Below are positions 20,679 to 63,086 of a DNA stretch of 64,000 bases, one piece after another. The position numbers and the translations under genes are program-made. Positions within the stretch are counted from its first letter, which is position 1. Each line of letters begins with the position of its first letter. The stretch comes from Ephydatia muelleri (lineage: Eukaryota > Porifera > Demospongiae > Spongillida > Spongillidae). Where the stretch lies: NCBI GenBank assembly GCA_013339895.1, contig JABACO010000019.1, forward strand, positions 6,836,939-6,900,938, in the 5' to 3' direction. The notes beneath the pieces were generated by a model that was not told where the DNA came from, made no database searches, and saw only the letters and a list, made by a program, of their open reading frames with translations.

Positions 20679-21321
20679 TCCAAACTGTGAGCACTCTTTA
20701 AGGCATCTCCCAGCTAGAGTCGCTGCCCTTGAGACAAAGTTTGATGAATTTGTTATCAGAATTGAAGCTGCGATTACTAAAGCTGAGCCTGCGGTTACTA
20801 AAGCTGCGCCTGTTCAACACGCATCTCAGGTAGACATTGCCATCAAAGAAGCAATATCTGCTAATGACAATCGATACCACGTGGTAATTTCGGGGTTACA
20901 GGAGACTGAATCTCCTAGTCTTGACATCAAGCACACTAAAGAAATAGTTTCCTCCCTAGATATTGGGGATGATGTTGTTTTTGTTGATGCCTATATTGAG
21001 TATAGACTCGGAAAGCGTGCTCCAGATGGAAATCGACCGCGCTTATTGAAAGTCCGTTTTGCTAGTAGCCTTCACAGGTCTCTAGTTCTTCGCAAAGCTA
21101 AATCTCTTAAGAACTCTCCCAAGTATTCCAAGGTGTACATTAGGCCCTGTCACTCACCTGCTGAGAGAAAACATCTCAGTGAACTCTATTCTGCTCTGCA
21201 TGACCTTAAGCAAAAAACTGGAAAGGATCATTACATAGACAGGCGGGGACCAGTCAAAGAGTGGTCAGTGAAGATGAGGATTGAAAAAGAACTGTCTAGT
21301 GCAACTGTGAACAGTTCATAG
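20679..21321 (+). CDS. LINE ORF1, C-terminal part
   Basis: Resumes the ORF1 frame after the 3-bp duplication: PNCEHSLRHL completes the zinc-finger region, then comes a heptad-like coiled-coil stretch (ARVAALETKFDEF), and a folded domain (YHVVISGLQE, then RPRLLKVRF) resembling the RRM/CTD-type nucleic-acid-binding region of LINE ORF1 proteins. It ends at 21321, about 20 bp before ORF2. The protein binds element RNA in related LINEs. Confidence 0.8.
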
Positions 21322-21339
21322 GGGCTTGAGGCAAGTGTG

Positions 21340-23757
21340 GGTATGATTAAATGTAAATTGTTTAATGCTCGCTCATTGTATAATAAGATTGATCTGCTGT
21401 CAGTTTTGCTTTTGCCCAATGATTTTGATTTAATTTTTGTCACTGAGTCTTGGCTGCATTCTTCTGTTCCTGATGGTCTACTTCTTTCTAATTCAGCCTA
21501 TACTGTCTATCGAAAAGACAGACAAGATGGATATGGTGGTGTTGCTGATCTCTCTGTGGTGGATCCCTTCTCTATTAGTTGTGACCATTTATCTGTCGAA
21601 TACTTTCCTGATGATCATATTCTGGTTAGAAATTTTTTCAGGGCTGATTATGACTCCATCATATCCTACCTAAATTCTGTTGATTGGTTTTTGCTACATG
21701 AGAAGTGTTATGGTGTTGATGACTTCTGGAATTCAATTAGCAGTATTCTTGATAGATGTATAACTGAGTTTGTCCCTCTTTGCCCTGTGAAGCCTAAACG
21801 TCAAATCCCAAATACATCAGACTTCTACTAAAACAAAAACGAAGATGGTATCATGTTGATAAACATAAGTATCGTGAAATCTCTAGACAGTATGAAAATG
21901 CAGTTCAACAATTTCGATCGAACCATGAACACAAAATTGTCTGCAGTAAAAGCTTGTCAAAGTTTTACTCTTATGCTAATTCAATGATCAGTGCTTCACA
22001 CCGTATTCCACCTCTTCTGCAAAGTGATGGTTCTTTTGCTATATCAAATGTTGAAAAATGTGATTTGCTTAATACATATTTTGCATCAGTATTTACTAAT
22101 GATGATGGCAGTTTACCATCTTTTACTCCTCGAGTGAATGCAGATGTTCTAATGGCACCTATTACGTTTTCTTCTGATATTGTCCAAGATGCATTACTTC
22201 ACCTTCCTTCTAAATGTTCCAAATCCCCTGATGGATTCCCTGCTTTGTTTTTCAAATCAATTGCTTCTGCTATTGCCTTTCCGCTTTCCTTACATGATTC
22301 TATTGATAGTGGTATCATTCCTAATTAAAGCATGGAAGGTTGCCTTTGTATGCCCTGTCTATAAAAAAGGCCTTCATTCTTTGCCATCAAACTATCGTCC
22401 AATATCATTAACTTGTATATCTTGCAAAGTTATGGAATCCATTGTATCTCAATCTATTATATCTCATCTCAGATCACATCAGCTAATATCCGCTGACCAG
22501 TTTGGGTTTCTTTCTAGATGCTCTACTTGCACACAATTACTAACTACTCTGAATGATTGGACAATATCCATTGATAATCACCTTAAAGTTGATGCAGTCT
22601 ATATTGACTTTGCTAAAGCTTTTGATACTGTTTGTCATCCTAAATTGATACTCAAACTTAAAGCATATGGTATGGCACCCCAGATCTTGAAATGGTTATC
22701 ATCATTCTTAAATGGTGTGTATATATTGGGAATTGTTTGTCTAAGCTGTTGCCTGTTGTTAGCGGTGTACCACAGGGGTCAGTTCTAGGCCCACTACTGT
22801 TCTTGTTATATGTTAATGATCTTCCAGATGCTATTCCCCACCCTGTTCAAATCAAGATGTTTGCTGATGATACTAAATTTTATCATGCTCATCCAAACCA
22901 TGATAATACTGCAATTGCTAAGTGCTTATCTCTTTCTTCTTCATGGTCTGATATATGGCAATTGTCAGTTGCATCACAGAAATGTGTATCCATTTCATTT
23001 GGAAATCCGAATATTCCTTCTCTGCAATGTTCAATAGGCAGTGTACCTTTACAGTCAGTCACTTCAATTTGTGATCTTGGTGTCCATCTCAGCTCTGATC
23101 TTAAACCTCATGTTCATTGTTCTTATGTTGCTGCAAAGGCTTTTGGTCGTTGTTCAGTGTTACTAAAAGGATTTATTTCTAATGATCCTCATCTCTTGGT
23201 TCTGGCCTATAAGATCTATGTAAGGCCTATACTAGAATATAAACTCACCTATATGGAGTCCTTGGTTAATCTCTGATATAAAGTGTATTGAGTTTCTTCA
23301 CTAGGACTATATGTAAACGTACTGGTGTTTCAGAACTTAGTTATTCTGATAGGCTTCATAACCTTGGCCTCCAATCATTTGAATATCGCAGAATACTTTC
23401 TGACTTAGTCTTGTGTTACAAGATTGTGTATCAGACTGTTGACCTCAAACTTGATGACTTTTTTTTATATTCCCCTGCTTTCTACTACACGTGGTCACTC
23501 ATGTAAAATCCAGCACAAGTGTTTACCCCATCGTTCATGCAGGTACCATTTCTTCAGCAACAGAGTAATTCATATGTGGAATTCACTACCTCAGCACATT
23601 CATCGTTCATGCAGGTACCATTTCTTCAGCAACAGAGTAATTCATATGTGGAATTCACTACCTCAGCACATTGTTACAGCCAAAGATGTTAAAGTCTTCA
23701 AATCATTATTATCTAAACATGACCTTTCCAACCTTTGTAAACTTTTCCCATATAGAT
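21340..23757 (+). pseudogene. LINE ORF2: endonuclease plus reverse transcriptase, broken
   Basis: The start (NARSLYNKIDLL, then DLIFVTESWL and GYGGVA) is an APE-type endonuclease; its middle part is missing near 21550, where the sequence jumps to the linker before the RT. RT motifs follow: [43 protein letters not shown], and FADDTK as the catalytic motif. The frame changes near 21825, 22320, 22715 and after 23270. The C-terminal end repeats a 24-residue piece. It cannot encode full-length ORF2. Confidence 0.9.
23529..23672 (+). repeat. In-frame 72-bp tandem duplication in ORF2
   Basis: CATCGTTCATGCAGGTACCA begins two identical-looking 72-bp copies (23529 and 23601), duplicating 24 residues around FFSNRVIHMWNSLPQH near the ORF2 C-terminus. 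Confidence 0.93.
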
Positions 23758-23794
23758 AGGCAGTTTATAAGAGCATTTGTATGCCATTACTTGC

Positions 23795-23797
<3 letters not shown>

Positions 23798-23828
<31 letters not shown>
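23798..23828 (+). repeat. (ATT)n tail of the LINE
   Basis: About ten ATT units close the element 40 bp after the ORF2 stop, typical of CR1/L2 3' ends, which carry short tandem repeats rather than poly(A). Confidence 0.8.
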
Positions 23829-23829
<1 letters not shown>

Positions 23830-24930
23830 ACACTATTTAAAGTAATAAACGGAATAAAATATGGAGAAAACATGGACAGATCAGTTTGAAATACTTTGCT
23901 CAATAATGTCAGCTACACATCATCTTTCTATTTTTTGCAAACACCCACAATCGATCGATGGTCACGACACGCATTAGCTGTCGGACAACGTTGTGAAACT
24001 TTGGAAGGGGGGGGGGGGGGGGGGGGAAAGGTCTTCCATCGATCTGGGCTGAAACAGACTGCACAATGAACAGGTGAACAATGATACGCCAGGGACTTTA
24101 GCGATCACCGTTATTCGGCCGCCAACGCTGGCTTCGTTGATGGTATCGCCACTGTACACTGTCTGTGGACTTGAAGCGATAGTTGAAGATCGACAAGCAC
24201 GTGATTCGTTATGTCGGACTTTGCCGGGGGAGAGGACGGAGATCTTGGGGACCAATAAGGCTTAATCTCAGCAGATCGTAACAGCAAGGTTACTCTACTG
24301 CTTACAACACCTCATCCCATTCAAGTCATCTTCAAGAGATATTGCCCCGTGGATTGGCATATCTGTGAATAACGTATACCCTAACCCAACGCAACTCTTC
24401 CCATTTACTTCTCTTTGAGAAAGTCACACCCCTGAAGTTAAACAGATACCTGCAGCATGTGAAAGATGTGTGTATAAATGATGATGATGGAGAGTGATAT
24501 AGGTAGGAGGTGTGGTTAAGAAATGTAGCCACACCCATTACTGCATGCTTCATTTGTAAACCAACAAGCATACTTTTATTAGCAATGACCCAAAAGCCAA
24601 GACCCATTTAGTATTACTTTTGTCTTTGCACAAGCAGCATCCGCCTTCATCTCAATTACTACACTATTTGGCTTTCTTTTGTCACATGTGGCATCCCATC
24701 AGAGCAATTATTGCCAAACACCTGCTATGATAAAAGTGGCTGTGTGCCAGTGTTACTATATAAATAATCAAATATATAGTAAACACAATTAGGCATGCCC
24801 AACCATCAAATTCAGAATAAGAAGCAGCATGGATACATTTTGTTTCTGCAGAGCAGTAGGTGGGTTAATGAAACAGTGCAGCCCCCTGCCCCTGCCCCTG
24901 TCCATGCCCCTGCTCTGGGTCCTGCACATG
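23829..24930. other. No gene seen
   Basis: Unique-looking sequence with a G run at about 24006-24026 and only short open frames. Nothing supported. Confidence 0.5.
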
Positions 24931-24934
24931 CAAT

Positions 24935-25885
24935 TGCGTCTTGTTTTTTGTACCTCAGATGCCATAGAAATTGTATGAACAACAGAAGCAATATTGGTGT
25001 TGGTAACATTAGTTCGAATACCTACTAATCTCTTGCACTTTTCTGCATCAAGGGCCTTAATTGACACCAATTTTATGAAGACAACATTGCAAGCATTGTA
25101 ACAGCCCAGACGCAGTGGTACCATTTGGCCGCTCAACTACTAAAAACTTCATCCTTTTGTGAACTCTTTCATCCATGCCATCAACGTCACAGAACACAGC
25201 AAGGAAAAGCTCATCATCAATATTGCCTGAATCAGTAGACCCATCCATTAGGATTGAAAAAAACTTGGCTTGTTCAAGCTGTTTTTTCAATTCTTCCCTC
25301 CTAGACGCAGCAATGTAATGGCAAAATTCCTTAGCAGCCTTTGGATTCTTGTATTCAGTACCAACTTTAATTCCATGTCGCGTCTCCAACTCACATAATG
25401 CTGGATATTAGCTTTTCGACAGCAATAAAGTGGGCTGTGTCAAACTTCACGAGTAACTTTGCCATGCCATCATCAGGAATTTCCTATAGAGTTTTGGCAA
25501 TTGGAGCATATGTGGATGGGGCCTTCTCCACGAGCCTGGGCCTGCTGTTTTGTCAACAACATCATGGCATGCTTGTGTTGGTCAGTACCCGCGTGGTGTT
25601 TGATGTTGCTGATGCAAACCGATTCAGCTCCTATGATCCACTTATCATTGAAGTTTCGTCTTCCAGTGATGTTCTTCTCAAACATTGTGCATCTTGAACA
25701 CTTCAAAGCTGTTACGTTCGTTCATCCAAATCCGCCGACCTCACATTGAAGCCAGGTAACCGTCTTGAACTCCTTATCAAGCTCCTTTTACCACTTCAGA
25801 AATGTACTGTGAGAAACAGTTCTTCGCTTAACTTCCCTTTCCTCAAGCTCATCAATCCATTCCAATCTAATTCTCTTCATGCTGT
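24935..25885 (-). pseudogene. hAT-like transposase of the ZNF862/KIAA1586 type, dead
   Basis: Reading the minus strand downward: MKRIRLEWIDELEEREVKRR begins near 25880; STFLKW is followed by an in-frame TAA where related proteins have a sense codon, then KELDKEFKTVTWLQCE; next a zinc-finger-like stretch (CSRCTMFEKNI, then DQHKHAM); then EQAKFFSILMDGSTDSG with the conserved DGSTD of this transposase group (25260). Similarity continues to about KCKRLVGI (24990) and stops, so the catalytic C-terminus is missing. There are several frame changes. No terminal repeats found. Confidence 0.7.
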
Positions 25886-26530
25886 TGCACAACTAGGTCG
25901 AGACACGATTGGGCTATTCCATTATTTAACTGTACACCCTATGGATGACAAAAATTGCCAATCAACCTCCCTTGGAACAACTAAAATATTTATTACTCCC
26001 GGGTAGACAGACGTGTAATGGTAATCATATCAATAGCACGTACGCTAACTGCAAGGTTAGATTGTTAATTAATAAAACATTGAATAGTCAACATGTCCAA
26101 TCGAGAAAGAAATCGCCCGGACATTACTAAAATGTGCGGAAAATGACCAATGACCACACGTTATTTCCCACTCTGTCTTTAGTAGCTATCTTCAACTGTT
26201 GAAAAAGGAATAACAATTTGTAACCCTACATCATTCAAATTAAGGTATAATCTACTGGGAGACACTGGAGTTCATATAGCATTCTCACATTTACTTATAC
26301 ATCTTTTCTCTTTAATGATTAATTTGTGTGTGTGATACACGCACAGTTGATGTGTGATTCATCCATTAGGTGGGCTTGATTTGCCGACCATCATAGTCAC
26401 ATCAGTACATTGATGAATGATTGACGGGGGAAAAAAGTTTGTACATTTTGGAACCCCACTTCTAATGGTAAGCACGAAAGTATCTTAATTCTTCAGTGCT
26501 TTAGGGACATAACCTGCTGCTGCATATCAA
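25886..26530. other. No gene seen
   Basis: AT-rich sequence, only short open frames. Confidence 0.5.
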
Positions 26531-26537
26531 ATAGCAT

Positions 26538-28516
26538 TCATTTCTTCTGATGTTGTGCTCTCATGTGCACTTGGTCCAAGCAGATTCTTTCATTTAGAAA
26601 AGATGACAATGGAAGTGAGATGGTAAAATCAGGTTGATGATAGCTGGAAACTAGAAAGAATAAAACAAAACAATAACATGAACATGTGGTATCAGAGGGT
26701 GTAACAGGTGAGGGTTTGACAGCAAGTTGTTCACGTGTGTGTGTGCTTGTGTATGTGTATGCACAAATCATAACCACTGGCCTGAACAACCAACTATATA
26801 GCCCAAATCCCAAATTACTCTTCAATTCATTCATGATTAATTTCAAAAGAACCAATCAAAGTAGGCAAAACTACTAATGCCCAAAAGCTCCAGGAGACCA
26901 GCACCTGAGCCTGTGCCTTAACTGGAGCAGGCCACTAATGGAGGCCACATCCTTCTGGTGGGCCAGGTAGTGCAACTGTTCTTGGGAGGTGTTGAGGCCA
27001 GGAGGTGGGTCATGTGTTATTGACAGATGGAGAGCTGATTACTGTGGACAAGGTTAGGGAGGAAGGGGGTGGTGCAGAGAGAGAAATAGGGTGAATGAAA
27101 GATGAAGGGAGAGGGAGGGAGGAGAGGTGAGAAACATGGAACAGATGCATGGTAGGGGAGGTGAAGAGCACACACACATGCGTACGTGCATCTCGCACAC
27201 ACACACACACACACACACACAACACATTGCATACTGCTGGATCCTTGCAAGGTCTACCTTTGAAGACTGGTAGTGATGGCTCTCCTTGCTCCTGGAGCCG
27301 GTACCTTAAAAGGATCTCGCCAATGTACCCCATACCCTTTGGTCCAGGGTGTTATTGACAGATGGAGAGCTGATTACTCTGGAAAAGTTGTGGAGAGAAA
27401 TAGGGTGAATGAGACATGGAGGGAGAGAGCTCTGGGGGAGAGGTGATGGAAGTAAAAGGACATGGGACAGATGATACGTGAATCAATACCTCAGCTCAAG
27501 TCCTTACTCTATTTTCTTTCACAGTTGATTCCCAGTCCTCTGCCTCTGCAATCTCCTTGCCATCGTCACAGATGTCATTCTCACCTCTTTGAACATATGC
27601 CTGACAAGTGAACAGATCAGTAAATAATTTAAATCCACTAACCACGTTCCCATACAAGCACTATACTGCTACAAACCACACATTCACCCCATACACATGC
27701 ACAAACCCACACACACACAAACACACAATCACACAGAAATATAACAGTGACACAAATGTACTTGCATTAACAGAGGATAAAAATCATTATTTTTCTTACC
27801 AATTAGAACAGGCATGAAATGGCCAGTGGGGGGACAATACCATAATCAAAGGCAGGGCTTTGCCTGATTAAATTAATTCTTTAATGGTGTCAATGATGCA
27901 ACACTGCAATAAATCTCTTATGGTAAAAAAAGCAAAGCGTCCCCTAGCTCAGCGAGTAGTCCAAACCAGACCCCTTGGTCCTAACATGATATAATATTCC
28001 ATACTTGCCACTGTTCGGAGCAGTCTTATATGTTGGAGAACAAAAATGGCTATAGTGCCCAGCAGGGAATCAGTTTTACCAAGGGGGTGGGGTAGGGGAG
28101 GGGCAACTATACTCCTGGTACCATAATCACACCAGAGATAATATATAGATTATTATCTCTGATCCATATATCATTCATCACCCCTGCTTCTGTAGCACCG
28201 ATCACACAAAAGCACACACACTCACACATGCACACACACTCACACATGCACACACACAGACACACACATGCACACACACAGACACATGCAGAGACACACG
28301 CACGCACAGTGTGTACGTGCGTATGTATGTAGCGTATTGGGTCCAACAAGGGGCTACGCCCAATTACATAGACGCACACAAAACACACGCACACACACCA
28401 GGGCAGTGACCCACACATGCACACACACACACATACGTCCACAATTCAGTGTAACGATCCGAGCTGAGCGTACAGATTTCATACATACGTACTGCTGTAC
28501 TGCTCCGCTGAGGCAT
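26538..28516 (-). CDS. Unrecognised exon-like segments, possible small gene
   Basis: Minus-strand candidates, 5' to 3': 28437-28516 (ATG, MPQRSSTAVRMYEICTLSSD, donor GAC|GTATGTG); 27523-27600 (acceptor CTTGTCAG, AYVQRGENDICDDGKEIAEA); a diverged duplicated pair at 27237-27369 (MGYIGEILLRYRLQEQGEPS) and 26905-27035 (SQEQLHYLAHQKDVASISGL, donor CAG|GTGCTGG), both opening after AGTAATCAG; and a terminal exon 26538-26643 (acceptor TAGTTTCCAG, YHQPDFTISLPLSSFLNERI, stop TGA). Splice sites are good individually, but I could not find one phase-consistent chain. It may be a partial, mis-modelled or decayed gene. Family unknown. Confidence 0.28.
28208..28436. repeat. CA-rich microsatellite region
   Basis: Interrupted (CA)n with ACACACGC and CACATGCA variants; open frames here are repeat translations. 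Confidence 0.9.
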
Positions 28517-28639
28517 TCGTTCGTCGGAAGCGCTAGAAACAATACTGGGACACGCTACCCGTTGTTTCGGGCCTGGACTCATGTCGCATTCCAGGAACCA
28601 ACCCCCCACGAGTTCCGATTCCAAACAATGTTTCATTTT

Positions 28640-29470
28640 TGGATATTCAATTTTTGAGTAGACTACAAAATTGATGGTTATTCGTTTTTTACGGCAGAAT
28701 GAAATAACGGCTATTGTGTAGCGAATTTTAACAAGTGGAATATTGAATCGAACCTAATTTGCGGTCAATATTTCATTATCCTTAAATAGAAAAACAAAAA
28801 AATGAAATGGCCGAAATATACACGGACCCACCAAAGAGGCTCCATGTTCCTCAATATGCTGGCCATGTGTATTCAAGTTTTAATAAAACTCATGTTGCTA
28901 CCTACATTACAGTGTGTAGACATAATTGATGTGCTTATAAACCGCCTGATTTGTTTAGTTTTAATTTCAACTATCACTACAGGTACATGTAAGCAAGACT
29001 TCCCAAATCAAGTGATCTTACATCATTAATTTTCACAGTTCTAATAAAGTGGACTGCAGTGTAGAGCCATTATGCTTTTAATATTACAAACTACATGTAC
29101 ACGTATGCCAGTACTATATGTAATGTGCATGTACAGTACATGCAATCATATCGAGAAATGAGCGGTCCCTCTAGTCGTGTAGTGTAATAAAGCTTTCCTA
29201 TTTGCCATAATATTCCCCGCCACACCCACTCAGCTATGCAATGACTTCGGGCGATTTTTCTGCTCACAAATAGTACACGTACATGCACTCGTGCTGGCTC
29301 ACACACTCTTATGCACTTGTGCATACGCTTGCATCGTTACGTACTTGGACTTTCACACTATCATTCTTATGCACAACACACTCACGCACGCACACACACA
29401 CACACACACACACTAACGTACAATACACTTGCACACATGTGGCAAACAATAAACCTGTGTGATAATGATG

Positions 29471-29515
<45 letters not shown>

Positions 29516-30310
29516 CGTACAATACACTTGCACACATGTGGCAAACAATAAACCTGTGTGATAATGATGGCACACACACACACACACACACACACACATT
29601 GTCACATGCACATTCTATTATATTTAACAGCTCGTGTGCATGCTTGTAGAAGCCACCGGTCGATTTCTGTCCCTATTGAGACAGAATCTCTATGTTTTTC
29701 TGCTGTATTTTTGCATGTAGTTCTCTAAAGCTATTCCTTTTGGACAATTCGCTGTGCATGTTGAGTTCCCATGTAACTGGTTCTTCGCACATGACATAGA
29801 CCCCTTGGTTGAAACTATACATAGGTACGTGTAGCTACATGCAGTGTGCTGGCCTCATTAGGACCTGTCCTTTGTACTTGCACATGTCCACATAGGATTT
29901 GTCCTTTGTATTTGCACATGTCCACATAGGACATGTACAAGTCCACAGAATGTTCCCACAGGTTGTTTCCTCTAGAGGTAACGTACATTGTGCACTTATA
30001 TAATGCCACACACCACTGTATACATGTAGCAAAGAATAACACTATATTCGCTAAAACATGTGTAGAGCTTTAAGCTCCTAGGCACACACATAATCTTTCT
30101 CCAGCCAGTGGAGAAGTGTGAAATAAAGATTCCTATTCTTGCTCAACTTCTCATCATTCTTTATGCCTTGCCACTCAGCTATGTAGCACTTGCAGTGACT
30201 TCAGTCTCTTTTTACCCACACAATGATTGTTCAGCTCACACAGTAAATGAACATGCTGTCATGCTGGTCTCATCAGGTGTTTAGGGTAAGCATAATTGTA
30301 ACTGCATGAT
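28640..30310. other. No gene seen; (CA)n blocks
   Basis: AT-rich DNA. Three (CA)n tracts (29389-29412, 29471-29511, 29570-29597) are separated by two copies of a roughly 61-bp segment starting CTAACGTACAATACACTTGC. A 33-bp duplication (CCTTTGTA, then TTGCACATGTCCACATAGGA) lies at 29869-29935. Confidence 0.6.
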
Positions 30311-30515
30311 CCCAAGGAAAAATATTGTGCATGGCATCTTGCAAAGAATCAGATATGAATCATGCTAAATCTTGAATGATTTTCATACCATTATGCATGA
30401 TCTTGCAATGATTTGTATCTATCATGCAAAATTACAGGTGACGCACAAAAAATTACGAACTGGTATGAAAAATATGCATGATTCATTCAAGATCTTGCCA
30501 CACTCTTTCCTTGGG
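30311..30515. mobile_element. Small inverted-repeat element (MITE-like)
   Basis: Ends CCCAAGGAAA and TTTCCTTGGG are inverted; the inner arms also pair partially (ATCTTGAATGATTTTCATACC against GGTATGAAAAATATGCATGATTCATTCAAGATC). Total 205 bp, no coding frame. A 2-bp direct repeat AT may flank it. Superfamily not assignable. Confidence 0.6.
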
Positions 30516-31638
30516 ATATAAGACATGCACTGGGACTTTGTTGTTCCTAATCAGTCTGATGTTGACCAGTGCATGTCTGCTTGCTATCTTGAGCACGCGC
30601 ATATTATAATCAGGTTACTTTATAGCTAGACTAGTGGCAGGCCGACCTGCCAGTCTGGATGCCTTGTCTGGTCTTTGCCAGTCCTGGCGATACTGAATCA
30701 CTAAATGTTAATATATTCTGCAGAGATAGAATAAGTAACAGTTGCCCACCCACTCCTTCCTCCTCCCTCAATACAACGTGCATTGCAAACTAATTCCATG
30801 GTAAGTGAGAAACATTTTGGCTAGGCAGGATAATATTCCAATCAAATTAACTTCCTGTTGTGTAGACTTATTGTCAGTCTCAATTACTAAGAGAGTTTGC
30901 AAAAGCTTCATTTCACGATAATACTCATGCAGATGACCCCAGAGTAAACTTTAAACTTCTTAACAACTCTCTTTTTTTAAAATAAATAATGTGGCTTGTG
31001 GCACAGAATGATATTTGAACTGAATTAAACATAAATAGGCACCGTGAAACGGACAATATTGCTAACCGTCAATATAATGCTCAAAAGCTATCATTTTGCC
31101 ATGTTTTATTGAAATGAAAATAATATGTGCATAGCGTTCAATTTTGAAGCTTAAGGATGAAGGAATCAGAATTACATGTCATTTAGATATTACACTCTAA
31201 TTTTGTAAATATGTCATATCCATCAGAAGTAAATTATATCTCCACTATTTAGCATGTTGTGGACAAGTAATTACAGGCAAATGATGGATGTACATATGTA
31301 TGAGTAGGAATAGTCTCACTTCATTTAAAAAATTATAATGACCAAAGTTGCAATATAAAACTCTTATTAACTAAGACGGACAATAGCTATTGAGCATTGT
31401 GATCAGTGGCTACTGAACACAATAATAATGTCATGATGTTGTGCAATATTATGTACCTCTCCAGAATATAGGAACAGAGGAATGATATGAGTTCTACATG
31501 GAAATCTCTATCATCTCCAGAAATTAGGCATAAGCAGCTTCATATGTAACACATATCTCTAATCTACGGAACAGATAACATCCATGCATCAGCAGTCATG
31601 TACTTTAGTACCATTAAATGCTACATTGTATTTCTTTT
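30516..31638. other. No gene; likely 3' UTR of the SRCR/EGF gene at its right end
   Basis: AT-rich sequence downstream of the receptor stop codon at 31639. A minus-strand AATAAA (TTTATT at 31105-31110) lies about 530 bp after the stop and could be its polyadenylation signal. Confidence 0.4.
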
Positions 31639-61447
<29,809 letters not shown>

Positions 61448-61992
61448 CTTTTTTCAGACAATCAATTCAAACACCACTTTATTACGTTGTTGTTGGATTT
61501 GTATTCGTATTATTATTTTTTGTAAATGAGTGCTGATATAGGCGCACAGCAGGGGGCCTCACGACCGCATAATTATTCATTGTTTGCAATTGGCACTAAG
61601 TAGAAATGTGCTGATGATGCGTAGTATTCTGTTTAATCGTATACATACAAAGGGATTTGCATACATGTACAAGTCTATTTGGCAAAACATTGTAAATAAT
61701 GATCAGTCAGTTCGTTTTGCGTATTCTTCATTCTCCAATGCCTGCTTGTCCCTGATCATTATTTACAATGTTCTACCAATATCGGCTTGCACATGTGTGT
61801 AAAGTCCTTTGATATGCGCATCATCAGCACATTTTTGTTTAGCGCCAATTGATTGCAATTCTGCTGTGTAAACAATGAATAATTATGCGGTCTTGAGGCT
61901 CCCTGCTGTGCGCCTATTCTGTTTATAAAAAAATACAATTACAAATCCAACAACGTAATAAAGTGATGTGATTGTCTGAAAAGGATGTTACT

Positions 61993-62027
61993 AGCGAGCA
62001 TTTGATTCTGATGGGTTTTGGTTCATG
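61993..62027 (+). pseudogene. Mirrored, mutated copy of the signal-peptide exon
   Basis: Starts ATGTTACTAGCGAGCATTTG and still ends in a GTAAG donor. A one-base loss relative to exon 1 (about position 12 of the copy) shifts the frame to an early TGA, so it cannot provide the same leader. Confidence 0.7.
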
Positions 62028-62231
62028 TAAGTTTTGTCATTTGCGAGCTGAGTCGGAGCATGCGCCGCTTGCTTTTACTGCACAAATGGAGAGTGCAGTG
62101 AAGGACGCGCGAAACGAAAAGAAAAAGTTTAGATTGCATAGACCTGTATAGATAAAATTTGTATACGACTAACGATTTTTTTTCGCTGCTTTCACTGCTT
62201 ATAGAGGATATGCCACATGCGTCGCACTGTC

Positions 62232-62361
62232 TAAAAAGGCTTGTTATACACTAGTGTGTATTGGGACGTTTATACACTTGTTATACGCAATCCATTGTGT
62301 ATAACGAGTGTATGACGTCCCAATACACATGTATACGCTAGTGCATGACAAGCCTTTTTAC
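62232..62361. repeat. Small hairpin element
   Basis: TAAAAAGGCTTGTTATACAC at the left end is mirrored by ACAAGCCTTTTTA at the right; the arms of about 60 bp meet near 62297. TA at each end suggests a Tc1/mariner-type MITE, tentatively. Confidence 0.7.
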
Positions 62362-63060
62362 ATGGTGCATTATTTGCATCGTTGACATTTTGGGGTGGTT
62401 TACGTCATTATGATGATGCAATATTTTATAATGTCTACTTGACAAAATTGCATTAAAAAGTGAGAATCGTAGACAAACGAGGTTTCGGAGCTACATAGTT
62501 GAACTGTAACTTTGTCATTATGAAAGGTGGCGCTTCTGAAGAGTAGGTGATTGTAACTTCGAAAATAGGCAGGAAAAATTTCATCGTTTATATTAATTAA
62601 CCGATGTAGCGAACCGCTAACTTTGTGCGCTCTCCTGTTGGTCTATCTTTATGGACAAAAATAAACTGCAACGTCTACGTAGTTGTCCGATCATTATTCT
62701 AATGTAATATGGGTTTCAATCTGTATAAAGTGCATCTTTACTTGAGATATATAACAATATAGACGAAAATCTCGGTATTTAAAAAGTACCTTATTTCTGA
62801 TGATTCTACAGTTTCACATTTGAGGATGGTTTTATTGATGGACTATGGTATTTGCTTTTCTCTAGCGTCTAGGAATCATTGTACATACGTCCCCAAAGAC
62901 TTGTACTCAAACAATTTTTCCGCATCATAAGTGCACGTCAATATTGCAAAACACACACACACACACACACACATATGCATGCCGCAGCATATAGCATCCC
63001 TGAATCATTAATCTGTTTCACCTCTATATTGTATTCAGCTGACAATGCCCCCCAAATAGG
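62362..63060. other. No gene seen
   Basis: AT-rich DNA with a short (CA)n tract at 62950-62973. Confidence 0.5.
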
Positions 63061-63086
63061 CCAAAAATAGAAGATGGGATAAAAGA

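Larger units (their letters stand above)
11300..23828 (+). mobile_element. CR1/L2-type LINE, interrupted by a 9-kb insertion
   Basis: The parts in order are: a 5' leader with a YY1-like motif; ORF1 (11421-11599 continued at 20679-21321); ORF2 with endonuclease and reverse transcriptase (about 21340-23757); and an (ATT)n tail ending at 23828, matching the short-repeat 3' ends of CR1/L2 elements. Without the 9,076-bp insertion the LINE would be about 3.4 kb. ORF1 is intact apart from the insertion; ORF2 has lost part of its endonuclease and is frameshifted several times. The 5' boundary is approximate. Confidence 0.85.

Noticed and set aside
29309-29649. Histidine/threonine- or cysteine/valine-rich proteins
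   Set aside because: Translations of (CA)n tracts.
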